From Saururus chinensis (lineage: Eukaryota; Streptophyta; Magnoliopsida; Piperales; Saururaceae), in assembly GCA_035235625.1 (NCBI GenBank), contig CP141149.1:14697893-14761892 (forward strand): a stretch of 64,000 bases of DNA, in the 5' to 3' direction. The first letter of the stretch is position 1; each line of letters starts with the position of its first letter. Made by a program: the position numbers and the translations under genes. Positions 45,907 to 57,097 of the stretch are shown here, in pieces. The notes beneath the pieces are model-generated. The model searched no databases and was not told the DNA's origin. It saw only the letters and a list, made by a program, of their open reading frames with translations.

Positions 45907-47229
45907 ATGAGGGAAACAGGCAGCAGTAATTACCTGCGCTTAATTAGGCTGATCATGTTTCTCCCCATTTGTGTAAACAATGCTTTTATCACTATGTACT
46001 TGTGCCTCCAACAAAGTATGAGATGTAAAGCTAGCTGTAATTAGTTGAGGTGGCTGCTCAACTGGTAAATGATTTGTAGAAACAAGTTCACGATGAGATT
46101 ATATTATTCTTTTGAGAATTTCAATTAACATACAAAGTATTCATTACTTCTAAGCATTATGTAAATAGAAAGCCATTACTTTTTTTATAATTAAGAAATT
46201 GCATTAACTCAATGGAGGATGAGTACAAGATTAAGGCAATACAAATAGACTCTTACTTACTCTATGAACTAGTCCTAGACCCTATTAAGGATATTTTAGT
46301 CTCTTTTTTTTATTATGTATTCCCCCCAATTCAAAGCTATCAAGTTTGAATGATGTATTAATCAAGATAAAGATTAAAACAAATATATCATTCACATAAT
46401 CCAAAGTGATCAATACTTACATATAATGAACAATTACAAATGGACAATACTATCAAGGATCATGTCTAATTTGGGTAATAAGGGGCCCAGTACACTCATT
46501 GGGGCTTAGACTAAACAAATAACAAATTTCAAACCTGTGACAAAAAACAATTCCTATATACAATGCTTTGTGTAAATATATTATACTATTAATGTCATGT
46601 ACTATGTTATAGACACATTATTATTCAACTTGCAATCCATGATGAATGAGGGTTCACTGATGCAGGGTGGATATTGATGGGAAGTACTTCATTGTATGAA
46701 TAGAGGGGAAGAGATAGAGAAAGAAATTTTCTTTTTCTCTAGCAATATTTCAGATGAATTACAAACTAATGACTTCTATTAATTTTCAAACTTCTATATA
46801 AATTCTAGTGGCATAAAATATAAATAAATGAGTATAATCTAAGACTAAATAAGAACTAACCAATCAAAATAAGATAAAGTAGACTATAAAATCTAAGTAA
46901 GAACATATGGAATTAAGTCTTTAAAAATGAAATCCCAAACAAAATATTAAATCTAAAATGGAATCATGGCTTATCCCGAGATTGGGTGATTGATCACTCA
47001 CAAAGACTAATCAATAGTTCATGTTTCTGGACGAATGATATCATTGTTTGATTGATCTCTCAAATAATTTGATCGATCATTATGGTTATTGGACAATGCT
47101 TGCGATGTGTATTGAAGAATAGACGATTGATCTCCCTTTGGACCCAATCAATCATTCAACATACTATTGTGAACTCCATGTTTCTAGTCCCATTACTCCA
47201 TAAACTTCAAAGCCATCTCATTGATATCC
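45907..47229. other. Intergenic DNA with a GATC-rich cluster
   Basis: AT-rich, no gene. 46970-47160 has many GATTGATC / GATCGATC / CAATCAATC words, also seen at 54630-54920 and 61140-61320. It lies just beyond the end of the gypsy remnant at 47230. Confidence 0.5.
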
Positions 47230-48360
47230 TCCCCCTCCAATTTAACAGAATTGTCCCTCAAATTCAGAGAGTCGTAATATGAAGAATAACCAAGATAAGT
47301 AATGAAATGCTTAAGATTAAATACATATAAAGTACAAATGTGGTTAGGAAGCTTGAGATGGTAAACAATAGAATTGATCTTCTAAATAATATCTAATGGA
47401 CCAATCTTTCTTGCTTATGATTTGTTGTATTCCCCTACTAAAGATATTATTTTGGTCAAATAGCCCAAACAAAGTCTCCAATATCAAACTCCACATGCCG
47501 TTTCTTTTTAAATCACTTGCAACTTTATATTTAGTATTAGACACCTGCAATTTCTTAAGACTACAAAAATAAATATCCTACAAGCTAAAAATAAAGTTTT
47601 TCGCCCAGCCACTTAATCTCTTCACATTTAGATTAGGAACAAAATCTAATGAAGAGCATGGGTTAAAGTCAACTACAAAAAGGGCTAAAACTTGTACTCA
47701 TGTTCACCCTTAAATTATAAATAAATTTAGCTTTAAACAAGTATTTATCCCAAGATTTTAAGTTAGCACCTATCAAACTCCTTAACAAGTTAGCTAAAGA
47801 TATATTGATTGCTTCCATATGATCATCGGTTTGTGGATGATAAGTACTCCTAAAATCAAGAGATGTATATGCGAATTTCTACAAAGAATGCCAAAAATAA
47901 CTCAATAAATGAGTATTCCACTTAGACACTATGGACAAAGTTAAGCTATATAAGCTATATAACCTATATATCTCCAAAAAGAACAATAAGGCAACATGAA
48001 ATGCATCATTAGTCTTTTTGCAAGCTACAAAAGGTGTCATCTTCAAAAATATGTTAACAATCACATAGATAACATCTGTTCCTCTTTATTTACGTGGAAA
48101 TCCAAGAACAAAATTCATATTAATGTCAAACTATTATTGCATAGGGGTATGTAAAGGCACATACAAATAAGCATTAACATATGTCCTATTAGTAACATGA
48201 CATATACAATACTTTCCAATAAATCTATACACTTCCCTAAACAAAGATATCCAACATTAAGATGGACAAATAAGTTAGAATGTCTTATTTCATATTATAT
48301 TTAATTGTAGGCTACATATTCCTAGGAACACATAGTTGAATACCTATGAGGATAAATCCA
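47230..48360 (-). pseudogene. Ty3/gypsy integrase remnant (non-chromodomain type)
   Basis: Minus-strand pieces in several frames: VIVNIFLKMTPFVACKKTND, LLFFLEIYRLYSL, STYHPQTDDHMEAIN with following LANLLRSL (core with the HPQTDGQTE motif), then LKRNGMWSLILETLFGLFDQ and LEDQFYCLPS (C-terminal region). Order and spacing match plant gypsy integrase, but stops are frequent. The end reads on into an acidic tail typical of these pol proteins and stops near 47230. Confidence 0.75.
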
Positions 48361-48384
48361 TCATGTATTAAATAATCATATCTC

Positions 48385-48663
48385 TTACCTAACAATATCA
48401 TCCAAAACTTTAGAAAAGACATGCAAATCAGTCTTGGGAGGAGGGGCAGGAGCAAATGGAGCAAGCATCGTGCTCACCTTTGCTGAAGCTGTAGGTCTAG
48501 ACAAGGTGGTGACTGTCAAAGGCGAGGGAGTTGGAGGAGCACCAGGTCCTTCCAAGGTGATGTCAGCAATGTCGTGCTTAGCAAACCTCTTCAAAGGACA
48601 GTGAGATGAGACAAAAGCATTTTGCTCAAAGATGAAGAGATTGGTCATGATCTCCAAGCCCAA
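48385..48663 (-). CDS. Unrecognised 92-aa frame
   Basis: An open frame with a basic, His/Cys-containing N-terminal third (SHCPLKRFAKHDIADITLEG) and an Ala/Pro/Thr-rich remainder. No family recognised, no clear promoter. It follows the gypsy remnant directly on the same strand, so it may be gag-related or chance. Confidence 0.2.
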   Translation of the reverse strand: MGLEIMTNLFIFEQNAFVSSHCPLKRFAKHDIADITLEGPGAPPTPSPLTVTTLSRPTASAKVSTMLAPFAPAPPPKTDLHVFSKVLDDIVR

Positions 48664-48958
48664 GCCTGATTTATAACAAAATAAAAGACCACATGGAATG
48701 TTTCATTTTCGTGGAAATTCTAAATAGCAGGTTTTGACAATTTCGTTTTTGTGGAACCGATGTCAAAAGCAATTTACATACGTCTACTCCCACAACTTTG
48801 TAGGTGTAGGAAAAAGTTGTGAAACAGTCACAACCAAAGATTATGTAAAGAGTATGAGAGGCCAGATGGAGAGGAGTATTATATGTTAGAGTTAGAACAA
48901 AAAAAGTTCGTGGGGGAGACCGATGACAGGTTTTTCTTAATCTTTTTTTTCAAAGATA

Positions 48959-49155
48959 CTTCTTTCGTCTTAAATTAATAGCTCTATTTAACAAAAAAAA
49001 TTGTTCTATATTAATAGCTTCATTTTATTAAACTTAAATAGTTGGGTACTTACAAAAGAGTATCATAAGCTCACTTTTACTTCTCTTAGATGTGGTTTCA
49101 CCATTCAATAAAAATCCCTATATTTTCAAATATAGCTATTAACATGGGAAGGAGT
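48959..49155. mobile_element. Stowaway-like MITE 1
   Basis: About 197 bp with inverted ends: CTTCTTTCGTCTTAAATTAA on the left, ATTAACATGGGAAGGAG on the right, flanked by TA (48957-48958 and 49156-49157). Ends resemble the CTCCCTCCGT consensus of Stowaway (Tc1/mariner) MITEs. The internal AT-rich core is shared with 52680-52830. Confidence 0.6.
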
Positions 49156-49198
49156 TAGTACTAAATTAAAATGAGCAGGATATCAATATAGAGACTTA

Positions 49199-50058
49199 GG
49201 GTCTGTTTGGATTGGTGGAAACCAGGAGAAAGTGAAAGAGAAAGAGAAAGTGAATCCAGGTAAAAGAGAAACTAGGAGATTCCTAAATATTTTTTATTGT
49301 TTGGTTACACAAATGATATTAGAGAAAATTGACAGTGACAGTGGTAGTAGCGGCGGTGGTGGTGGTAGTGGCGGTGACAGTGGTAGTAGTTGTGGCGGCA
49401 GCAATTGTGGTGGTGGCGGTGGCAGTGGCGGCGGCGGTGGCGGTAGTGGTGGCGGCGGCAGCGGTGATGGCCATGGTAGAGATGGTGGTGGCAGCGGCGG
49501 CGGCGGCGGTGGCAACGACAGTGGTGGCGATGGTGGTGGTAGTGGCAGAGATAATGGTGGCGGCGGCAGCGGTGGCAGCGGTAGTGGTGGTGGCGGTGGC
49601 AGCGGCGGCGGCGGTGGCAGCGGTAGTGTTGGTGGCAGCAGCGGTGGCCGCAATGGTGGTGGGTGGTAGCAGTGGCAGTAGTGGTGGTGGTGGCGGTAGT
49701 AGAGGTGGTGGCAGATATAGTAGTGGTAGCGGCGGCGATGGTGGTGGTGGCAGCCGGCGATGGTGGTGGTGGCGGTGGCATCGGTGGTAGTGGTGGCGGC
49801 GGCAACAATAGCGGTGACAGTGGCGGCAACGATGACAGTGGTGGTGGTAGTAGCAGTAAGACATAAGTGTTTAGTACAATGATTTTCTCCCAAAATCCAT
49901 GGGTTGATGGGTGAAAAATTTTTGGGCCAAATTTTCATCTACTTTCTCTCACTTTTCACTCTAGTTTCTCTTTCCTTGTTGCACCAAACACTGGAAACTG
50001 GGAGATTTTAAAAAGATTCCTTTCCTTTCCCCCGCTTTTTACCAATCCAAACAGACCC
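49199..50058. mobile_element. Harbinger/Tourist-like element carrying a GGN array
   Basis: Perfect 18-bp terminal inverted repeats: GGGTCTGTTTGGATTGGT at 49199-49216 and its reverse complement at 50041-50058. They are flanked on both sides by TTA (49196-49198 and 50059-50061), the target duplication of PIF/Harbinger elements. Purine-rich subterminal stretches (GAAAGTGAAAGAGAAAG on the left, CTTTCTCTCACTTTTC on the right) extend the inverted symmetry. Between them lies a trinucleotide array. No transposase. Confidence 0.78.
49329..49860. repeat. GGN trinucleotide array (about 530 bp)
   Basis: Imperfect run of GGT, GGC, AGT and GAC triplets in strict period three. Reading frames on both strands stay open because of it (Gly/Ser, Val/Ala and Pro/Leu polymers). 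The plus frame from 49232 joins a lysine-rich start to a Gly/Ser polymer but lacks any gene context, so none of these frames is called as a gene. Confidence 0.9.
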
Positions 50059-50061
50059 TTA

Positions 50062-51189
50062 CAATTTTTACTTTATCCATAATGCCTTTTAACCAAGAGT
50101 TTTGCAGACAACCATATAGCTGCAGCATGGGTTGCCTTTTATGTAACACACGAGAAAAATGTAAGATTCTCATTGAAATTCACCAAATTAGCCTATTAAT
50201 GTCGGACCATTATCGTGTGACGGAGGGGCTTCTTAGATGTATTCCATATATAGAAGGCCAATATTCTGCTCAATATATTGCTATAATTTTTTGTGATTAG
50301 ATTATACATGAGATCCCATTTTTATCTGATTATTGTTATGTTGAAAGGGGCAATAAATACTTAGCGTTGATAAGGAAGTGGTTGTAATTTACTTATTAGC
50401 TCGCCAAAGCTGAGGGGCTGCCCAGCCCATGTATCCCTATCTCTCAATCAGAGGTGAATAGCCTTTGTATATGTTTATATATTGTCACGTAAAAGAACTT
50501 TTTAACTTCATATATATGAAGGCCTGGCTATACAATTCAGTGAATTGAAATATAACGAGTAAAAGAAATTTAATTTGCATGAAGCAATCGTTTTTTTCCC
50601 CCACGACTGAACTAAGGACGACTTGAATCAGCAGTCATGGCCATCGAGTACTTCAACAGTTTCAATTCACAGTTAAGTTTCTTGAAAATCTTTAGGACGT
50701 TCAAACATCTTCGTATTATTGCAACAAACTCATCTCAAGCAGGCAACTCGTGTTTTATTCTCTTTCCGATATCCATCTAAAGCTAACAAGCAGTTTCAAA
50801 GAACTTATTCTTCACATAGGCGGAGCATCTTATTGCTCCATATAGTAACTTCAGCTGAAGACCACAGAAGAGTAGGAATTGTTTAGTAGAGGGCAACAGG
50901 GGTGGGGTAACCAAAGGCAGCGGGGCAGCTCGTGTAAGCAAACTGAGCCGGCGGGTTAAGCAAATGCAGCAGGATAGCTCATGTAACCGGCTTGGAACTG
51001 CAGGTTTATAGAGCTGGTTCAAGAGCTGTTGTTGAGTATTGAAGATCCATGGGCTGATGACGGTGGTGTTGGAAGTGGGCGTCGTACCCACTTAAACCGG
51101 GAAGATAAGTCTGGTTCTGGTTTGAGAGATACGTGATAGGAGGGAATTATGTGGGCCCAATTCTAATTTAAGTAGGATAACTATGTGGG
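50062..51189. other. Intergenic DNA
   Basis: No family recognised. 50880-51000 contains two related CAGC-rich segments (GGCAGC..CTCGTGTAA and TGCAGCAGGATAGCTCATGT). A minus-strand frame at 50783-51091 has no family match or gene signals. Confidence 0.45.
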
Positions 51190-51560
51190 CTAAGGCAGTT
51201 ATAAAAATCCACCTATTCATTACGTCCGTGCGTGACGAAAACAGAGATGTGCAGCACTTCTTAGTTTTCTCTCTAGGGACGAAAAACAGAACGCGGTTTT
51301 TTGTTCTTCTCTCCCAAAACGAAAAACGCAGAGAAAAATTGTCTTCTCTTCTCCAACGAGAATAAGTGAAGACTGGAAAATTTTCTCTCCTTTGGTGCGT
51401 GGTGATCAAGCCCTATCCCAAGTTAATAATTTCCAGGGAATTAGTAAGAGGAAGGAGGGTTTTTTTCTCTTGACTTTCAAGAGAAGGATTCATCACAAAA
51501 GGTAATTCTAATCCCCCATTATTATACTTGATATAACAAAAAGGTCGTGCAGGGTGATTA
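51190..51560 (+). promoter_or_regulatory. Possible promoter and leader
   Basis: GCAGTTATAAAAATCC near 51196 is a TATA-like box. It is followed by a GC-balanced pyrimidine-rich leader and, at about 51501, AAAAGGTAATT, which would serve as an intron donor. It could be the promoter/R region of an LTR or the first exon of an unrecognised gene. No downstream coding exon identified on this strand. Confidence 0.25.
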
Positions 51561-51699
51561 ACCACGTCCTTGGGGCTCAGCCCCTAAAGGTTAGTAGTAT
51601 TTAATCTTTGCTTTAATTTATATTAATTCAAAGTAATTTAAATTTACTACTGTTTATTTGTGTTTATATGTATATGCATGTAATTTGAATGAGAGGGAC

Positions 51700-52076
51700 A
51701 CAAAGGTGATATCTTTGCACATCCACAAGGCCGGGCTCAACCTCGAAGCTTCCGCTGTGCCACCGAATAGGTGGGAGCAGCATTGTAGCCGTAAAGTGCA
51801 GGAGAGACGCCGGCCAAGGCGATGCTGTGGTTGTAGTATGTGTTATATGCATATATCCTGCAGGAAAGATGCTGGGAGCGAAGTAGTGGCGTGGATGGTA
51901 GTGGTAGTAGAGGCTCCAAGGCCTGCATACGCTGCCGGTGTCACACCCAGAGGGCTGAAGGTGGCGCCATAGGCGGCCGGCGGGAAGGTGTAGGCTGCAT
52001 GGGTGGAGCTGAGGTTGAGTAGGAGGAGGAGGACCAGCTATAGCGGTAGGCTCTTGGACAAGGAGTTGGCCGCCAT
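51700..52076 (-). pseudogene. Broken gene for a small secreted Tyr/Ala/Pro-rich protein
   Basis: From ATG at 52074-52076 the minus strand encodes MAANSLSKSLPL, then TAG (52038-52040) inside what would be a signal peptide, then LVLLLLLNLSSTHA with a likely cleavage before AYTFPPAAYGATF. The style continues in the other two frames: YYHYHPRHYFAPSIFPAGY, then YYNHSIALAGVSPALYGYN, ending SVAQRKLRG. That implies at least two frame shifts besides the stop. A TATA box (CTATATAAAC, 52333-52342) and a long A/C-rich leader lie upstream. Composition suggests a cell-wall type protein, but no named family is recognised. A non-coding origin remains possible. Confidence 0.5.
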
Positions 52077-52332
52077 TGTTTCTGTAGGAGATTGATTGGC
52101 TCACACAGGTATTTTTGTGTATGGTTTGTGCATGGGAGAGAATGGATTGGAGGTGACAAGACATGTGGCCATGGACTAGCTGGTTGGAGGCATAATGCAG
52201 TAAAAATGATATTTTTGCTGGCCTATGATATGATATGTTGTCCAATATTGATTTATGGCGTGCAGCAAGTGAATAGTTTAGCATATGGAAGGACTAGGAA
52301 TCCACAATTAGCCTTGTTTTCTTTCTAACCTA

Positions 52333-52342
52333 GTTTATATAG
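52333..52342 (-). promoter_or_regulatory. TATA box of the secreted-protein pseudogene
   Basis: CTATATAAAC on the minus strand, about 255 bp before the ATG at 52076, with an A/C-rich leader between. Confidence 0.4.
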
Positions 52343-52679
52343 AGCAGTATGGTTCCCACATGTATCATATGAAAAAATGGGAACTTAAAACAGTATTACA
52401 CTTATCAAGTTCCACATAATAGAACGAGGCCGGTTATTATGAGCCCAGGCTTACCCGTTTGGATCTAAATCTGATGGAGCATGTTACCTTATGGGCAGAC
52501 ATGTATACTCTTTTATTAAATAGTAAAACTCACATTTAAGAGAAAAAAAAATAAGTTTATAATAATTTTTTTAAGTACATAACCACTTAAATTGAATAAA
52601 ATAGAATTATTAATATAAAATAAATTTTGCCAAAAAAAGCTATTAAATTTATGATAGAATAAGTATTTAATACTTTTCA
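52343..52679. other. Intergenic DNA
   Basis: AT-rich, no gene. TATTAAT-type words anticipate the MITE that follows. Confidence 0.5.
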
Positions 52680-52830
52680 CCCCACATTAATATTTTTATT
52701 TCATAAAAAAATTACTTCATATTAATAGCTTTATTTTGTTAATTTAAGTACTTGAATACTTAACAAAGAGTATTATAAGCTTATTTTCCTTCCAATAAAA
52801 ATTATTATTTTCTTAAATATAACTATTAAT
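52680..52830. mobile_element. Stowaway-like MITE 2, boundaries uncertain
   Basis: Shares with 48959-49155 the ordered blocks ATATTAATAGCTT(C/T)ATTTT, AGAGTAT(C/T)ATAAGCT and ATATA(G/A)CTATTAA. The terminal repeats are too decayed to place the ends. Confidence 0.45.
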
Positions 52831-52995
52831 GTATAATAGAGTACACATTTTAAGCATTATATCAAGACGGTAAATATTAATAATCTATGCATAAGACCTA
52901 AGCAGAGTTAAAAGAGCAGGGCACTAGTCCTAGAGGGGAAAGTGCAAGTATTATTATATATCAATAATTATACGTTCGAAAGTCACTCACATCTT

Positions 52996-53067
52996 GTGGC
53001 TGTAGTTTAGTGGTGAGAATTCCACGTTGTGGCCGTGGAGACCTGGGCTCGAATCCCAGCAGCCACA
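52996..53067 (+). tRNA. tRNA-His (GTG)
   Basis: A 72-nt cloverleaf: acceptor GTGGCTG pairs with CAGCCAC (53060-53066) with discriminator A; anticodon stem CCACG/CGTGG with loop TTGTGGC and anticodon GTG at 53029-53031; T arm CTGGG/CCCAG with loop CTCGAAT. Internal A box TAGTTTAGTGG and B box GGCTCGAATCC are intact. It has no intron and no encoded CCA, as for a nuclear gene. The G(-1) of tRNA-His is added after transcription. Confidence 0.97.
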
Positions 53068-53069
53068 AC

Positions 53070-53075
53070 TTTTTT
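53070..53075 (+). terminator. RNA polymerase III terminator of tRNA-His
   Basis: Run of six T two bases after the tRNA end. Confidence 0.85.
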
Positions 53076-53320
53076 AGTTTTTCCGCTACTCGGCGTCCCT
53101 TCCTGGCTTGTCCTTCTGAATCCTGTTCTCCTTCTTCAGACAGGTTGCTTGTGAGTATGTTGAGCCGCTGAGGAGTTCTGTCATCTGTGGTGAGGGGCTT
53201 GGCTGGATGTACTTAGTTGCTGCTAGGCAAAACACTGAATTTGTTCCTTCTGCAGAGAGGTCTTGCAATAGATTAATACAGGTTGGGGAAGTCTTATCAT
53301 TATAGACATACCACAGGGTC

Positions 53321-53404
53321 TTACACTTTCGAGTGTTGGACCATTGTATGGAATGTTGTGAGTTTTACACTTTCGAGTGTTGGACCATTGTATGGAATGT
53401 TGTG
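53321..53404. repeat. Perfect 40-bp tandem duplication
   Basis: TTACACTTTCGAGTGTTGGA at 53321 and at 53365, each followed by CCATTGTATGGAATGTTGTG, separated by four bases (period 44). Confidence 0.9.
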
Positions 53405-56400
53405 GAGGTAGATCAAGTTATCCCACAAGACTAACGGAATAATTTGCATAGTATTGCATACAAAGATTATCTTACAGGGGGTTGGTCATTTGGGATTCTA
53501 AAATAAAATTCGTAGATTTTAGAAATTAATTAGTGTTAGTCATTTGGTATTTGGAGCGTGTATTTTAGATTAAAATGTTAAGAGTTTATGGTTATGGATT
53601 TTGTACATGCATTTTAGAGTACATTGTAGTCAATATACCATCGGTTTTAAAACCATTGACTTCATAATATAAGCCTATAACTAAAAAAAGTCAACAGTCA
53701 ACTAACGCATTTCCAATTACAATATCTCTCCACTCGGAATAGGAAATACACGACCTCCTCTTATCTCACTAAACCCTCCCACCTCTCAGCTCCTCCTTTC
53801 TCCTTTGGCAGCTTCTCCCATATCGTCCTCCCTTCTCATTGCATAGTCTATTGTTTGTCGTGGCATCCGCCGGATTAGTGTCAGTGTCTGCTATATGAGT
53901 TTAATATCCACCACTCTAACCGATCACCACATAGCCCAAATACTTAAACAATTAAGAGTTTAACTACAATATATGACCACTAAGCGGAATTATAAAGAAA
54001 AAAACTATTAACCTACTATCAATCACATAAAAAATTACAATCACCACATCAAATAAGAATTTTTAAGTGAAAATCTAACATAGAAAAAAACCACAATAAC
54101 CACTCTCCGGCTAAATCAATGCACTATAGATGTAGAACTTACAAGACACAAAACTTTCAACCTCGACCCAATACTAGAAACCTTTTTCTATGTGAAATAT
54201 TGGCCATTAAGTCTCCTCTTGGATTATTAATATTTTTCTCTTTAAGTTTGCTCATTGTCTTCTCTAAAGCATTCTAATCAAAGCCCTCCTTGATTATTGA
54301 TGTAGAAGTTTTTTCAATCTCCCTTGTGAGAACTCATTCTCAACTCTTTTGATGTAATATGTTGTATGTGAATAACTCAAACTCTATTTCATAAAGTGAT
54401 TTTGAAACAAAATCTTTGCTACTCTTAATTTTCTCTCAAATTTATAGGTGAAATAGGGAAGAACTAATAGCATGAAGTACTCTATTTTTCTCTCACAATT
54501 TTTGCTTCTTCTTTCTGTTATTTTGTCCAATACTAGCCTTGAAATAGTGTCCTAAGCTTACAAGTGTTTTAGTTTCCTATTTGGTAAGTAACTTATTCAA
54601 ATTTCTTAAACTAGGTAATTATTTCATAGATTGATTGATCATTTCATAGGGCAATCAATTGTTCCATGTCCTACATAAATCTTAATACCTAATCGATGTA
54701 TCCTTTCTACCAAATAATCTATCGATCAAGGTACTGTAATTCTCATGTTACACACCGTTTGATCCATTTAACCTGCGATTGATTTATTTAGTTTACTGTA
54801 ATATGTGAATGATCATTCAAGTTACTGTAATGAACAAATATACAACCAATCAACCCATTTATCAACTGTTCGATTGATTATACAACTGTGAAAAAATTAA
54901 AAGAACATTCATACCTGATCAATCTTTTCCTCAAGGCCAATTGAAAGCTTATCAACAATTATTGTGATTTTTTTCCTTTTTGTCCAAAACATCCAAAACA
55001 CTTTCTAAGGTTTTACTAATTAAAATCTAAATGTTTTGTGCATGTGAGTGAGTATAAAATTTAACTTTAATCAAAACACTATATTCAGTCTTCTACCATG
55101 AAAGTCAACTCATCATTTTCAAGCCAATTAATTTCAAATATGACTTTGATCATATCACTAATCTAATCAGATTCTAAAGGCTTAATGTAACATTTGAGAA
55201 TTTTCTAAATCCCTAAAGTTGACCACATGGAAAATAGTGTATTTGACTCCTTGACCTTCTTGGTAGAATAGCTTTCTCAATAGATATAATTTATATCTGA
55301 GACCTAGGTAATAGAAATTAGACAGAAAGATCTTTGATACGCCGCTAAGAATACGCAAATTAGAGTTTAGATGAGGGAGATATGACCGTTCAAAGTTTAA
55401 CATGCTACATAGGGCCCGTTTACCCAAATTAGATGTGCAAATGAGTCTTTTAAGTCATTCTATGGGATCGGTTAATTAAAATGTTGGGAATGAGTTTAGG
55501 AGGCACAATTGAGCTGACAAGGGAGATTCAGTTAGCCCAAAATCTCTTGGAGAATTAGGAACCCTAATCCCCTTTATTATCAAACCTAGGTCTTTTGAAG
55601 GGTGACTTTGGCTTAAAGAGATTTTGGGAGCGAAGGAGGAGGAGCCGCCCATGGATTTTCCAATAAGCATGGGTGATACTGGAGGCAGGGAGAAGCAAGA
55701 GCGAAGATCGAAGTCTTGACGAGGTATGATGGCTTATGAACACTAATTGCTATATGGTTTAGAATTAAATTTTGTATGATCACTATTTAATTGTATGTGA
55801 GATTAAGATATAGATTTTTAATGTTTAGAAGCTTGGGAAGGGCTGAGCCGCATGTGGCAAATGGTTGGCAGGGTTTATCTAGATTGCCGATGGGCCTGCT
55901 AGCTGTTGGTTGGAGATCCAACAACCGCCTCAGGCTGGCAATCATAGGTGGGCCTAGGGGAAGGACTTGGTACAACCATACTTCTCCCCTTCTCACTTTG
56001 CAATTGTTCTAAAATAGGAGGAGACGAGGACAAGGTCGTAGTTGGCCAAGGGACACTGGCGGGATCACCCTCCTCCGTCCCTAAGCCAATGCTCCCATTC
56101 CAGTTTGGGAAGGCTCTTCCAAGCCACCGCAAGGTCGCTAGCGAATTGGGGAACCTTCCCCTGTATGTAGGACTACAGCATAGGAGGGGTAGATGCTCCA
56201 CTAAACCCCATCGGTAGCTGGGTGTGTTGCCACTTCTACTCGCAAGCTTCACTCACTTGATCTGGTGGAGCCAGCTTGCCATCACCATGTGGGCTTCCAT
56301 GAGGAGGGGAAAGCTTTCCCTTTTCCTATTTGCAACTCTCTTTTCAGTTGCAGGGACTAGGGGAAAGGGCTGGCTACGCTCAAAGAGGCAAGACATGACC

Positions 56401-56500
56401 ACCAGGTCGCTGGACCGGTTTGTGACCCATTAGACTGGAGGGGGGCCTTGAATTGCCTTGGCAGTGATTTGCAATCATCTCCATGAGGAAGACAACTAAT
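53405..56500. other. Intergenic DNA with a GATC-rich cluster
   Basis: No supported gene. 54630-54920 is dense in GATTGATC, ATCGATC and CAATCAATT words as at 46970-47160 and 61140-61320. 55810-56450 is GC-richer with open frames on both strands (up to 117 aa), but none matches a known family. Confidence 0.4.
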
Positions 56501-56524
56501 GGACTGGGGATTAATCCCCAGTCC
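56501..56524. repeat. Perfect 24-bp palindrome
   Basis: GGACTGGGGATT followed by AATCCCCAGTCC, with no loop. Followed by an A-run (56530-56537). Confidence 0.9.
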
Positions 56525-57097
56525 AGCTCCAAAAAAAAGAAGAACAAGAAATCAAATAGAAATTGAACCAAGTGTTGTTCAGTAGGATAAATACAATGGA
56601 AAAGTTTGTAAAAAGTACCAAACGACTAGGAGAGCATGGCGAGTGACCTGACCAAGTTCTAGCCCCGGGAAAGATCCTAGAGACTATAAAATGACTCCTT
56701 GTACTTGAATCATAGTGTAATATTCAATTGCCCAACGTAGGCGCTCCAGTTCAAGGGCCTATGAGTGGATTTAGAAATTAAAAAAAATCCCAGTGAGGGA
56801 TATATGTGTACCCTAAACATAGACTAAATCAAAAGGTGGTAAAAAAATCCTAGTAAGTGGGCAATTGACTATTTTATCCCTAGGGTTAAGGGTGAACTAT
56901 TAAGTAAACCAAGGTCAGTTTAAGGGGTTTAGATCCCGTGAAATGGAAAGAAAATTACTAGGGTCCATGACAACAAGGACTACTTCCCTTAAGCTCAGTT
57001 ATATGCCCATTATTCTTCAGGAAAGACCTAAACAAAATGATATGAATACCCCTATGAGTGGACCTCCTCATTTACATGGACTAAATCACAAACCAAT

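Noticed and set aside
49232..49938. Long open frames over the GGN array (glycine-rich protein, proline-rich proteins)
   Set aside because: Up to five frames are open together because the DNA is a triplet repeat. There is no promoter, signal peptide or intron context, and the array sits inside a transposon.
55899..56252. 117-aa minus-strand frame and overlapping frames at 55948-56433
   Set aside because: GC-richer DNA keeps several frames open on both strands; none has a recognisable motif or gene signals.
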